NCBI GenBank assembly: GCA_030407005.1
Contig: JAUDYN010000003.1
Location: 2,728,001 to 2,792,000, forward strand
Direction of reading: 5' to 3'
Origin: Desarmillaria ectypa
Taxonomy: Eukaryota > Basidiomycota > Agaricomycetes > Agaricales > Physalacriaceae
Length of the DNA: 64,000 nucleotides
In this document: piece after piece, positions 34,862 through 47,003 of the stretch
Numbering within the stretch: position 1 is the stretch's first letter
Layout: every line of letters starts with the position of its first letter
Translations under genes and position numbers: made by a program
Notes under the pieces: model-generated
The model's database searches: none
What the model was told of the DNA's origin: nothing
The model's input: the letters and a program-made list of their open reading frames with translations, nothing else

Positions 34862-36320
34862 TGATGTGCTTGGTAACGGCGAGTGACAAAAGAATTAAGG
34901 AATGGCAATGAACACCAATCACACTAAACCTCTTACTACTCTACACTTAATCACCAATATTGAATTCGGGTGGTTTCGAGTACGATGGAAGCACTCTGCA
35001 GACTTCAATAATCAAGTACAATTGTCTTTAAGACGTTTTATTCGTTACTAGTGAGTTTATACAAAGTACTACTCGTACTAGTGGGGTGGGTAAGACACAC
35101 TTAGATAAGAGTGACTTGGTTTGAGCTACTGCGCTCATTCTGACTGAAACGGCTTCAGGCTGGTGGCGCTCTTGGCCCTATACTGCTTCCTACAAGTGAT
35201 AAACACTTGACCAGTCGCACTCTTGGCTGACTAGTGGCGCTCTTGGCCTAAGAATAAACTGATGGCACTCTTGGCCCTATACTGCTTCCTACAAGTGATA
35301 AACACTTGACTAGCCGCACTCTTGGCTAACTAGTGGCACTCTTGGCCTAAGAATAAACTATGACTCCGAGAACTTTGCTTGAACTAACTTCAAAACACTC
35401 CGGACCTTTGCAGGACACAACAGTGACTCTAATGGACTTCAATTCAATGCAATTCTATGGGTGACTTAGCGACTATTAATCACTTCGTCGAGGTCAAGCA
35501 CAAAAGCCTTTAATTGGGGACACCAGTTACTACCAGTGAGGGCTCAACTGCGGGGATGGCTTGCCTGCTTTGCACGAGTGCCCATCCCACTACTTATATA
35601 CTACTGAGGCAAAACTATAAATATTATCTGGGTATAGGGTATATTGGTAAGGATTTCTTGGCTAGTCACGAATAATGGTGAATAATCACACAATAGTCGG
35701 TCTAGTCTGTTTTCTTTTCAAATATTCGGTCTAGAGACTCCACAGTTGGTCTTTCCGCACCCTTGGCACAACTACATGCCCTAGTAACGCGGTTATATGG
35801 ATATCCGGATATTGGTGCCTGTAACAGCTATCCGATCATGATCGAGGGTGCAGTCCGGCTCCACTAGCATCGATCATAAGAGATCTATATCGAAATAGTC
35901 GGATCTGGGCTCAAGGTTAATCCATTCCTAATTTATTTCTAAGTCCTGTTTCAAGATTGCCATGTGACTAGTTATCCTGACTTAGGCGTTTATGCCCAGT
36001 CTGGGCTGCTAGTGACAGAACTTGACAAGATCTGTGTACTCTGCTCCTGGTTTTTGTGTGCTAGTAGCATCCTTCGTTTGCTAGTGGCTGTATTTCACTT
36101 AGTCCTGCTAGCATTCGAGTTACTAGTCTGGCCGGCTGGTAGATTTAACCCACTAATGGTGTTGCATCTAAGTCCTGGCTCTACCAGTTGCTTACTGCTT
36201 TTAACTATCAGCTCAAAGCCTCAGCTATAGTCCTCTATGTATCACTAGTATAGGATAGATGTGCAATAGTATTGTTACAAAATCGCAAAATCTAGGTGTG
36301 AATGCATAGACGGCATATCA
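34862..36320 (-). mobile_element. X unit, right copy (inverted, with 4-bp target duplication)
   Basis: 1,459 bp from TGATGTGC to GCATATCA on the plus strand, flanked by TCGG at 34858-34861 and 36321-36324. Removing it gives a continuous F reading. It is the reverse complement of 32910-34270 plus a 99-bp tandem duplication near 35163-35365 (marked by TTGGCCCTATACTGC twice). It keeps many CpGs. A solo LTR of an unknown family fits best. Confidence 0.75.
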
Positions 36321-39300
36321 TCGGTTGAGCTGCCAGTATCAGCATATTCCAACTCTAACAACACAGAATGAATGCCGGCTTCACCAGTTGACATCCCTGA
36401 AGATCAGAGTGCAACTACCTATCACCCATCATCAGTAGCACTCACAACAGCTGCAGGAAAGGAATCTGCTAGCACCCAGGTGGTAAAGAGGGGGCACTCC
36501 AGCAGAACCATCACCATCATCAAAGTACCCAACAAAAAAGATGACATGGCATTCCAAATCTGAAAAGCCAAACAAACCCACATCCTGAAACCCAAATTAC
36601 TCCCTAACAAGGGGGTACCAATTCCTGAACTCCCAGCAAGTCTAAAAGAATCAAATCATGTGTGGTATAGACTATTTGGAGTCAATTGGACTCTATGCAC
36701 AGTCTGTACTGCAAAGAACTTGGCTATTGCCAAAGCCATTCTCTCTATTTGGATTCATCCCAAACAACTTGAAGAACTCACCAAAGAACTCATCCAGAGT
36801 TTAATGACTGAAGAGAGCCTAGCCTGTGAAAAGCTCTATGAACTTCACAAACCAATTCAATACATCTGCAGAACCAATAATTCCAGACAGGATTTTCTGA
36901 TAGATATCAAATTGGCCTCCTATACTGGGAAACAGACATTGACAACCAGAGCATTGTTGGATAGTGGCTGCATGGGCAGCTTGATCAACTAAAGCTATGT
37001 CCAATAACACCAGTTGGACACCCAAAAAGCCACAGTTTCCATTCCCATCTACAATGCTGATAGAACTCATAACAAGGCTGGTGACATAACTAAATTTGTG
37101 GAGATCTGAATGACTATCAGAAACCACACTGAATGAATTGACCTAGCAGTCATAGACTTAGGCTCCAAAACATTGTATCTAGGGCACAACTGGCTTAAAT
37201 GCCATAACCCATTGATCAATTGGAAAACAGGCTGAATGACCTTTGGACATTGCTCCTGCATCAAAAATCTATTTTTCCTTCCCAATGCAGACAACAAGGA
37301 TCAATGGGATAAAGAGCTAGAAGAAGGCAAAAGTATCCTGGCAGTCAATATGCAAGAAGAACTAGTACTTTGAGCAGTACACCATGCCAATAAATTGGCA
37401 GCAGCAGCAAATGCAGAAAAGCCAAAGAAGACTTTTGAGGAGCTCATACCCTCTCAGTATCAAAGCTTTAGAGATTTATTCTCAAAAGAAAGCTTTGATG
37501 AACTCCCTGAATGAAAACCTTGGGATCATGCAATCAAGCTAATCCCTAATGCCAAATCTATGTTAGACTGTAAAGTCTATCCACTCAACTGCAATGAACA
37601 AGAACAGTTGGACAAGTTTCTCGATAAAAACTTGGACTCTGGATGCATCCATCTCTTGAAATCTCCCTTCACCTCACCCTTTTTCTTTGTCAAAAAGAAA
37701 GATAGATCTCTATACTCTGTTCAGGACTATCAAAAACTAAATGAAATGACTATTAAAAATTGTTGTCCCCTTCCACTGATCTCCAAACTAGATGTGAGAT
37801 GGGGATACAACAATGTATGCATCCAAAGTGGAGATAAAGAAAAAGCTGTGTTCAGGACCAATCAAGGTCTCTTTGAACCAACTATAATGTTCTTTGGTCT
37901 CACCAATTCACCAGCCATGTTCCAGTGGATGATGAATGACATCTTCAAGGATCTTATCACAGGAGGAAAGGTTACCATTTATCTTGATAATATCCTTATT
38001 TTCACAAAATCCCTTTCTGAACACTGAATCATTGTGCAATAAGTTCTCCAATGACTCTGAGAGAATAAACTATTTCTCAAAGCCGAGAAATGCAAATTCA
38101 AAGTACTTGAAACTGAGTACTTAGGAGTAATCATCAGTGAAGATGCCATTCACATGAACCCCATCAAAGTCACTGGAATTGCAGAATGGCCAACCCCTAC
38201 CAAGAAAAAGGAGCTTCAATCATTTTTGGGGTTCACCAACTTTTATCAAAAATTCATCTGTGACTATTCCAAAATAGTCAGACCCCTAACCCAGTTAACT
38301 GGCAAAGTCAACTGGACATGAGGACCAGACCAGGAACAAGTGTTTCATCAGCTTAAAAAGCTGATGACCACCAATGTTGTCCTAATGATTCCCTCAGACA
38401 AAGGAAAATTCAGGGTAGAAGCAGATTCAAGTGATGGAGCAATCGGTGCTGTCCTCTCATAGGAGCAAAATGATAAATGGAGACCAGTTGCATTCATGTC
38501 TAAAGCCTTGACCATGACTGAACAAAATTATGAAATATATGACAAGGAGTTGCTAGCCATCATGCTAGCACTAGAGGAATGGCAACACTATTTGATGGGT
38601 GCCAAGAAGGAAATTGAGATCTGGACCGATCACCAGAATCTCCAATATTTCTGCAAACCACAAAAGTTGAACTGTCAACAAGCTCAATGGGTCACTAAGT
38701 TGGTGGAATATCATTTCATCCTCCAGCACAAGGCAGGAATAGCAAATAAGAAAGCTGACCTGCTCAGCTGATATGATGATCACAACCAAGGGAAAGAAGA
38801 CAACAAAGATGTAGTGGTTCTATCCCCAGAACACTTTCAGGCACTTGTGTTGCCTACCTACAATGAACAAATTATCTGTATCAGAGACGCTATCCAACAA
38901 TGAAAACAATGGGATTCTGGGATTGAAAAATCTCTTAATCATGAATGAGGAATCACTTGGAAAGATGACCTCCTCTGGTACAATAAATGCATCTATATTC
39001 CAAAAGATGAAAATCTTCAAGGGGAAATCATTGCCCAACACCATGATCACATAACTGTTGGACACCCCGGAATCACCAAAACCACCGAATTAATCCTATA
39101 AGATTATTGGTGGCCCAAAGCCAAACAAGATGTAGAAATCTACATCAAAGGGTGCAAAGTATGCCAGAGAACCAAGAGCAATACTCAGGCAAAGGCCACT
39201 CTGCTTTACCCCAATGTTATTCCAGATGCCCCTTGGACTCACATCTCTGTCAACGTGATTACTGGACTCCCAGAATCAGAAGGTTATGACACCTTACTTA

Positions 39301-40576
39301 TCATCATTGATCGATTCTCCAAGAATATCATTCCAGTCCCTTGTCATGAAGAACTCTCCACTGAAGGATGGGCATATATACTGTGAAATCATGTTTATGC
39401 CAAATATGGAATGCCTCAGGTTGTCATTTCTGACTGAGGTCCCCAATTCATATCCACCTTCATGAAGGAACTCTATAAAATATTAAATATAACACAGAAT
39501 GCATCCACAGCATATCACCTGCAAACCAATGGACAAACAGAATGGGTTAATCAAGAAATTGAAAAGTACCTATGAATTTTTGTTAACCATCAACAAACTG
39601 ATTGGGTGGAATGGTTACCACTCACAGAATTTACACATAACAATTGAGTGCACTCAGCAACAGGGAAGAGCCCATTCATGGCCTTATATGGAAGAAATCC
39701 CTGACTACTTCCCAATTCTATGCAAAAAACACAATTTGCTAATCCCTCAGCCATAGAATTTGCAGAAACAATGGCCCAAGTACACAAGGAGGTCCATGAT
39801 GCCTTGGAAAAGGCAGTGGTGCAAATGAAAGTGCAATACAACAAAATGAAACAACCGCCATAACAGTATCAGGTTGGGGATCATGTATGGCTTGATATGA
39901 CCAACCTCTATCTCCCACAACCAAAGAAAAAACTCGACAACAAATAAACAGACCCATTCAAAATCATTGAAAAAATGAGAGCAGCAATGTACAAACTAAA
40001 ACTGCTGCCACACTGGAAGATACACCCCCAATTCAATAAAAAGCTGTTGACTCTATATATCACACCATTATTTCCAAACCAACAGCAACCACTGCTGCCC
40101 CCTCCTGATCTTGTCAATGGACAGGAGGAATATGAAATTGAAGAAGTACTGGACTCTCACACTCATTGAGTATGAGTGAAGAAAGGACAACCATCCAAGA
40201 CAGTTACTGACTACTTGGTCAAATGGAAAGGATGGACTAGAGAACACAATTCCTGGGTCCAAGAAACAGAAATGATGAATGCAAAGGATGTGATTCTGGA
40301 GTATGAAGCAAACATTAACCATGCTCTACACACCACCAAAATCATACCTCAGAACAAAATCATAACTCATCTACTTGACCATGAATACTCAGAAAACAGG
40401 AATGTTGCTTACCTAGCCAAATGCAAGGATAGACTTTGAAAATGGATTATCAATCCAGATAAAAATGCATGGAAAAGACTAATTGACCAGTACTGGGTCA
40501 ATCAAGCAAAATTGCAACTTGAATCCCCTGAAGAAGAACCATAGCAGTCGGGATGACTGCTTTAACAAGGGGGTAA
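36321..40576 (+). pseudogene. Element F: pre-protease to chromodomain (pol), broken
   Basis: It reads ASTQVVKRGHSS, then the conserved WYRLFGVNWTLCTVCTAKNLA block, and protease with ALLDSGCMGS near 36950-36985. RT (37560-38027) has YLDN at 37980-37991 and lacks about 13 residues before KLDVRWGY. RNase H is at 38496-38771, integrase near 39050-39760, chromodomain near 40120-40290 and second module near 40340-40520 (LLDHEYSENRNVAYLAKCKD). A polypurine tract lies at 40564-40576. TGA/TAG codons interrupt it throughout. Confidence 0.82.
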
Positions 40577-40970
40577 TGTTACAATTTTTCTATTATCTTA
40601 TCATGATTTACATTGCAGTACTTATACAATGCCATCATATCTGACAAAACACTGATATTCATCCCAACAAAACCTCTCATATCCCATGGATTCCCAATCC
40701 TCTCTATCTAGTTGGTCCATGGTTGTCTGACTTCTAATGTTTCACACATGGACATTTGCATTTCATCTATTAATAAACTCTGTACTTTCATATATAAAGT
40801 AGTGAGACTTTGTACTTAATCTCTATCTTCTGACTAAATTGCATCTATATACCATCTATTACACTCCTCTAAAGACAAGCTGTCCTCTTATTAACAGGTG
40901 ATTGTCCAAATGCGAGACAGCTCAAGAGTGATATAAGTCCCAAGATCATGTGTTAGATTGGGCTGTAACA
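40577..40970 (+). repeat. 3' LTR of element F
   Basis: 394 bp from TGTTACAATTTTTC to GGGCTGTAACA. TATATAAA is followed 34 nt later by ATCTTCTGACTAA. It is related to solo LTR Z. The 5' partner is missing. Confidence 0.82.
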
Positions 40971-41740
40971 CTAAGGAGGGCTTGGTCAGCATTGGTAAGT
41001 TCTAACCACTCAAAGTTGGTGCCCTTGGTGTTGAGAGGGTCATTGGTACTTCAGGGAGTGATCAGAGGTGGAGAGTTGCTGGGGAGCTCAAAGAGGGGGA
41101 GAGAGGATGAGAAGTCACTTTCCTCTCCATTTGTTGGCCAGGGCTCATGTTCCTGGATGGTGGTCCAGGGGCCATATGGGTGATTAGGATGGGGTATACC
41201 CATCCCAGCATCATTTGCATGTCATACCCATGCACTAGCTAGATGGGTGGGCATATAGGGGGGAGGTGACTCATTGGGGGTTTGGAACCTAACCTGTAGG
41301 TCCCACACATATTCCTCCACAGTGAAGGGTCATTTCAGCCTGTTGTGCTAGAAGGGTTGGTCAGTTCTGATCTCCTGGCACATTGGGAACTCATCTGAGG
41401 ACTGGGGGATGAAGATGATGTGGTGATGAGAGTGGTCCTCTTCCTGAGAGGATGCAAAACTTGAGGGATCCACCCTTGCAGGGGCTGGTCTCCAGGAAAG
41501 GACATAATGAAGTGAAAAGGGTGGTGAGGGTTGCAGTCATAAAACCCATCTTCAACATAGGTAGTTTCAGATTTGTTCTCCCCATGTTAAAAAGATGAGT
41601 GCTGTGAAGAATATGAGTAAAAATGCTCCACCAATGGCAATGCTGAGGGCAATGGTTCATTTTTGTTGGAGTTCATTGGTCATATGGTTTGTCTCTTCAT
41701 GGCTGGTGATGAAGAAACAGAGGTGAATCTTTTAACTAAT
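40971..41740 (-). pseudogene. Element G: ORF0 fragment with hydrophobic segment
   Basis: On the minus strand, from ATG 41683, the frame reads MTNELQQK-stop-TIALSIAIGGA...LIFFTALIFL, then WGEQI. It continues in the same frame, broken only by TGA/TAG, to HPYGPWTTIQEHEPW and DPLNTKGTNFEWLELTNADQALL. These blocks match elements A and B. It is cut at 40971 by the F LTR. A self-primer site, TTAGTTAAAAGAT, lies at 41727-41739 with one mismatch to the LTR partner. Confidence 0.6.
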
Positions 41741-42134
41741 TGTTAGACCCATGGTCCATGTGATCTGCAGACACATGTAATCCTTCAGGTTGTCTCATGT
41801 TCAGACAATCACCCTTAGGTTACAGCTATGGTCTTCCAATCTTTGTGTGGAAAGTATGTGGTATAAAGATTAACTTTAGTTGAAAGATGGAGAATATACA
41901 GCAAAAGCTATGCTACTTATATACATAAAGTGAAAGGCTAAATATAGGACTGTTCATGAGTATTCAGTATGTGAATGGTAATAAAGGGGTGCAGTAGCCA
42001 GGTGGTCATAATGAGGTGACTTATAATTGGCAAGAAATGTGGTGATCTTATGGATGAGTGATGGATAAGATGAGCAATAGTGATTCTGATTTGATGATGA
42101 GAGATAAGGGTGAAAAAATGGAAAAATTGTAACA
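41741..42134 (-). repeat. 5' LTR of element G
   Basis: 394 bp, TGTTAGACCCATGG... to GAAAAATTGTAACA on the plus strand. It is related to the D LTR but clearly diverged, so D and G are separate insertions. It carries TATATAAG, and ATCTTTCAACTAA begins 35 nt from the start of that box. Confidence 0.75.
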
Positions 42135-43091
42135 CCAGGTCAATTATAGTCAAAACCCTCAAGTTGCCCCTGACTCAAACACTCACTCTCCCCTCCACAC
42201 TCTAGTGTCAGAATTGTTCCAAAAAATGATGAAATGCATCCATCATAAGACCAAGACTGCTTTACAAAAAGCAGCTGAGCAAATGAAAACTCAATATGAC
42301 AAGAAAAAGAGAACAGCAGTTGAGTACCAAATTGGTCAAAAGGTTTGGCTCAACATCACCAATCTCCATTTTCCTTGCCCCAAGAAAAAGCTTGACAACA
42401 AATGAGTTGGGCCTTTCACTGTCATCAAAAAGCATAGCCTTTCAGCCTACAAGCTGAAACTTTCCCCTGCCTGGAAAGTCTATCCAGTTTTCAATAAGAC
42501 TCTCCTCATGACATATATTCCTCCTGCCTTTCCCAATCAGGAACAACTCTCCCCTCCTCCACCAGACATCATTTATGGTGAAGAAGAATATGAGATCAAA
42601 TCCATCCTGGATGACAGACCCTGCAAAGTCCATGGAAGAAAAGGCCAACCATCAAGAACAGTAACTGACTATCTTGTCAAATGGAAGGGTTATAGATCTG
42701 AAGAAAATCAATAGGTTGCAGAGAGAAACCTGAGCAATGCAAAAAGAGTGATTGCCAAATATCTTAAGAACAAAGGAGTGATGGAGGTACAAGCAATAGT
42801 GATCACTCCTGCTAAAGCCATGGTCATCATTGATGCAAAGAAGACCAGTGATAAATGGCAGTATTTAGTCAAGAAATATCCATACATTGAATACTAGTAT
42901 TACAAGGAGGAGATCCCAGAGTTGAAAACCCTCATCAATGACTACTGGGCAGCCAACAATCAGGAAGGAAATAGAGATGATGACCAGTGGAATGGAGACA
43001 ATGATGCACAAAATGCATGGAAAACCCCTTTGGAAGGACCAGTAGTCAGGTCATAATGACAGTCAGGACACCTATCTTAATGAGGGGGTAT
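42135..43091 (+). pseudogene. Element C: C-terminal pol fragment (integrase tail, double chromo module)
   Basis: The plus strand encodes the integrase tail (LVSELFQKMMKCIHHKTKTALQ-like), then GQKVWLNITNLHFPCPKKKLDNK and a chromodomain near 42585-42720 (YEIKSILDD...TVTDYLVKWKGYR). The second chromo-like module is near 42800-42960 (AMVIIDAKKTSDKWQYLVKKYP...LINDYW). It belongs to a different family branch from A, B and F. The 5' end is cut by the LTR of G. A polypurine-like tract TGAGGGGGTAT precedes the LTR. Confidence 0.75.
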
Positions 43092-43779
43092 TGTTATGAT
43101 TTCTTCTATTTTTCTTATCTTATCTAGGCACTGATATTATCATATTTAATCTCAGTGCCAATCACCAATCACAGACCAATCGCCTTGTTGTTACCAACCA
43201 ACAACTAGCCATTATACTATGGCTCACAATGTTCACTCTGCTATACCATTGTTCTTCTTGTTTCACACATGGACTCATCATTTCAATCACTATTATTAGG
43301 CCCTCAGTTTTAGTATATAAGTAGTATAGCTCTCACTGTATATTCTCCAGCTTTGAGCTAAAGTTTGATCACACTGAACTTTCTTGTCGACTCATTCCTT
43401 TCACCTAAGGCTAAGACCTTATTCTTGCTCTCTTGTTGACAACACTCTGGGACTTAGTGGGTGACTGTACGAATGCAATACAGCCCATTATTTACCCTTA
43501 TTGTCTAATGGAGTTCAGGTCTGTTGGGATTTGAGAGTTGAGCTGAGATGATGGCAATCCGGCATCATGCCGAACTTGCTGATTAAGAGAGAAATATTAG
43601 GAAAGTTGTAGAAGATTCTAGTACATTAGCATTTAGTATATAAGTAGGTACAGTAGTGTACATCTGCATGCATTTGCAGAGCTCAGCCAAGCACAATACT
43701 ATTGGCCTGACACTGCACATGTACTAACTGGGAATGAACTGATCTATTCATCCCCTGTTTTTCACAACAAGGTCTAACA
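43092..43779 (+). repeat. 3' LTR of element C, interrupted by solo LTR Y
   Basis: It starts TGTTATGATTTCTTC and runs to AGGTC at 43521; after LTR Y it resumes AGGTC and ends TAACA at 43779. The intact end, GGAGTTCAGGTCTAACA, matches the minus-strand copy at 8843. TATATAAG is followed after 27 nt by AGCTTTGAGCTAA, the likely primer sequence of this family. Confidence 0.8.
43522..43769 (+). mobile_element. Solo LTR Y inside the C LTR
   Basis: 248 bp from TGTTGGGATTTGAG to TTCACAACA, flanked by the duplication AGGTC (43517-43521 and 43770-43774). It has a TATATAAG box near 43639. The TGTTGGGA start is common in Copia-type LTRs (inference). Confidence 0.82.
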
Positions 43780-44200
43780 CAGAGACCTTACAATTGTATT
43801 TGCTGAAGATAGCAAGGATTGGGCCACTAACACCAATCCTTGTATGTTGTTTTCTTCTGCATGCAATCCATTGCTAGATACAATGATCCCCCGAGTGCCA
43901 CCAGCCGAACTTTTGGGACAATTTGTATCTTTCATATAATGTGCTTTTCTGTAAACGAGTTCTGCTTATTTCCTGAGTGCTGGAATTAGATTACCCAGAC
44001 ATCCTGTTCTCAAATTTGGATCATGATCTGTTTCGGGGAGCAGGCATCATTACATCAAGAACGCGTAGACGTCATGATGCACCTGATACGTCATAGGGCT
44101 CGCCAATCCAGCGTATATAAGAGTGGTCCTGCCAGCATCATGAATTACACCCTTCCTTCTGTTAGCATACATTTACCTCCTTCATTTCGGAATCTCTACC
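43780..44200. other. Right border of the retrotransposon cluster and promoter of the next gene
   Basis: CpG-containing sequence returns after about 43,880. No gene is seen. A TATA box, TATATAA at 44114-44120, lies 81 bp upstream of the ATG at 44201. Confidence 0.5.
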
Positions 44201-44688
44201 ATGTACCGAGCATCCAGAGCCGTCCTCCCCGCGGTTCAAGCGCATCCATCTGGGTCCAGCTTCTTACATACGATGCCTGTAGCACGCAAGTCATCGACGG
44301 AGAAAGCTTCTGATGTCGCCGACACAGTATGCCAGTACAGAAACTGTTTGCATAAATGCTTCCTTCTCATAGGTAAACAAAAAAACTCGGCAGAGGCTTG
44401 ACTTCTGCCATAGAAGGAGGGGAGAAGGCGGCTACCGCTACCAAGGATACATTATGTATGGAAATACCAGTCCTTTTCCTTACATGCTGATAATCATATC
44501 AGCCTCCGTAACGAACACGACGGAGGAAAAGGCCAGCGAAACCTCGAGAGTAGCTGGTCAGAAAATCAATCGGGTATGTCAATACATTGACTCTTGTCAC
44601 GTCTATTGCTTGACACATAAGTAATTTTCAGGCCAAATCTAGAGTCCGCGAAGCGAAGGAAGATGTGGAAAAGGAATTGCAAAAATAG
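44201..44688 (+). CDS. Small lysine-rich helical protein, possibly mitochondrial
   Basis: I do not recognise this gene. The first exon encodes MYRASRAVLPAVQAHPSG, a basic, acid-poor N-terminus like a mitochondrial targeting peptide. Later exons read GLTSAIEGGEKAATATKDTL, SVTNTTEEKASETSRVAGQKINR and AKSRVREAKEDVEKELQK then TAG at 44686. The last two junctions have good GT-AG borders (introns near 44458-44503 and 44574-44632). The first intron is uncertain: a donor at 44335 with an acceptor just before the GLTSAIEGG exon keeps frame, whereas GTATGC at 44327 does not. The alternating Lys/Glu and Ala/Thr pattern suggests an amphipathic helix, as in LEA-like or MICOS-type small proteins, but this is a guess. 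Confidence 0.5.
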
Positions 44689-44938
44689 CTAGCACGATGT
44701 TAATGCCAATGTATTAGTAGTCGCCCACCAGGAAACTGTAGAATCATAAGTTCCTGCAAGGATAAAGACGCGCTAATTATACAAATCACGTAAAACGCGT
44801 TTGTACAATGTACAGTGCATGGTGTAGACGATGTTCTAGTTTGGTTCAAGTTGAGCAGAGCATTCGGTCCGATAATCCGACTGACCGAGGCAGAACTGAC
44901 CGTGACTATCACGGTCACACCTTCGGCTCCCTGCCATC

Positions 44939-47003
44939 ATGTCTCTTGTCCAAGGCTATTCTTCCGGGGAAGACGACGACATTGACATCTCAAAAGATGT
45001 ATTTGGTCTCTCCTCAATACCTTCTGCGAAGAAGATTCGGACAGATGAACCCTCCAGGACGTCCCTTGTGACTCAGGCCGCGCCTCACGTTTTGTCAGAG
45101 GTAACGTGGTTTTCGCTCAGCAATAACTGCTCAATCATGCTTACATTCCGTGCTAGGATCCCCTGCACCAGACGTCGCTTATTACACGACCAACAGACAC
45201 GCAAATGAATGTGAATATTCCCTTCAACGATATGACTTTACCGATTCAAGGTCCGGACAATCCGTTTGGCGACAGGAACCGATTCATCAACCAAAACGCT
45301 CTTGCGGGACATGTTGAGGAGCAGTCAATGACAGAGCATGCTTTTCGCTCTCAACATCTAACACACTCAATTCTGGGTTATTCTGCTAACCCTTCTATAG
45401 ATCCCAACGCCCCTGCGTTCCTAGGTTCAGTAGACAAAGCCCAAGCTAATGGTTTTGCAACTATTGATTCCCTACGGGCATCCAAGCACCAAAGGAACGA
45501 ACTGAAGCGGAAGCGAAAACAGAAGGGTGATTTGGAGATCGTGGAGGGTGATAGGGCATACGTTGGACCTTGGGCTGATTGGGAAGGCGACGAACCAGAA
45601 AGTACGTTCCTTGCCGGTGTTGAGGCACAAGAGGATGGTGAAGAGGAGCAGGAGGGAGAAGAGGAAGAAGAACCGACTAAAATCAAGAAGATCAGGAACA
45701 AGCGGGGCGGTCATGGCCAAGAGTATTCCGTTTTCCACGGCAAGTCTATGACAGACTACCAAGGCCGCACATACATGTCGCCGCCTCTTGCAGACGCTCC
45801 TCAACTTGCAGCTGAGGCAGGGTCTCAGGACTGCTTCATTCCTAAAGTATGCGTGCACACATTCACCGGGCACAATCAAGGTGTTTCAGTACTTCGTCTT
45901 TTCCCTCAAACTGGTCATATGTTCTTGAGCGGGTCCATGGATACGAAAATAAAAGTACGCGATCCATTTACGTGCAGATGAATCGTTATTCACATCCTTG
46001 AAGCTTTGGGATCTCTACACAACACAAAATTGTTTACGGACGTTCCATGGCCATACGAAGCACGTTAAAGACATTTCATTCTCGAATGACGGTCGACGCT
46101 TTCTATCTTGTAGCTATGACCGCCAGATGAAGTTGTGGGATACGGAGACCGGACAGTGCATAAAGCGTTTCAGCAATGGTAAAATACCCCATGTCATCAA
46201 GTTCCACCCCGATGAAGACAAGCAAAACATATTCCTTGCGGGCATGTCGGACAAGAAAATTATCCAGGTATGCTGGTGTCATGTTGATCCAATGTCTCTC
46301 TCTAACGTCTTGCAGTATGACATCAACTCCGGAGAGATCACCCAGGAGTACGATCAACATCTCGGTCCAGTGAACACAATCACCTTCGTTGATGAGAACC
46401 GGAGGTTCGTGACAACGTCGGACGACAAGACTATTAGGGCCTGGGACTTCGATATACCAGTAGTCATCAAGTACATTGCTGAACCGCATATGCATTCTAT
46501 GCCCGCCGTTACACTTCATCCTTCAAGTAAGCCATGGAGCATTGTTGCTCAACCTGTACTAAAAGTTGTCCAGATAAATACTTCGCCGCACAATCTCTTG
46601 ACAATCAGATTCTAGTCTACAGCACAGACAACTTCCGGCAAAACCGCAAAAAACGTTTTGCAGGTCATTCTGTGGCAGGTTACGCGTGCCAAGTAGGTTT
46701 CTCTCCTGATGGAAAGTGGATAAGCAGTGGGGATGGTGAAGGAAATGTTGTGTTCTGGGATTGGAAGACCGGTCGTATCAAGTCAAGACTGAAAGCTCAC
46801 AACAAGGTGGTCATTACTCATGAATGGCTTCCTCATGAGACCGTACGTTTCTATTGTTTAAGTTATTATATCTGCACGCTCACAAGAAGACATACAGTCA
46901 AAGGTTTTGACTGGTTCTTGGGACGGCAACATCAAGCTCTGGGTATGTTGTATCATCTGGTGGCGTAGTATGTGTTTATTAACGTATGACTTCGTAGGAT
47001 TGA
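44939..47003 (+). CDS. PRP17: Pre-mRNA-processing factor 17 (WD40 splicing factor)
   Basis: PRP17/CDC40 is a spliceosomal WD40 protein needed for the second step of splicing. Exon 1 (44939-45100) begins [14 protein letters not shown]. Exon 2 from 45157 carries the PRP17 signature ADWEGDE...[19 protein letters not shown] with a Glu-rich stretch before it. WD40 repeats follow: [30 protein letters not shown] (joined over an intron at 45955-46002), [25 protein letters not shown] and [14 protein letters not shown]. The last repeat, [11 protein letters not shown], ends with a final exon of only GAT plus TGA (46998-47003). All junctions keep frame. The gene appears complete. Confidence 0.93.

Noticed and set aside
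17630..42134. D and G as the two ends of one large element
   Set aside because: Both are minus-oriented with related LTRs, but the LTRs are too different and the outer flanks (GATTG and CCAGG) do not match as a target duplication.
8643..43779. The outer C-type LTRs as the two ends of one element enclosing the whole stack
   Set aside because: Orientation fits, but flanking bases TCTGG and CAGAG are not a duplication and the left LTR start is altered, so the claim cannot be supported.
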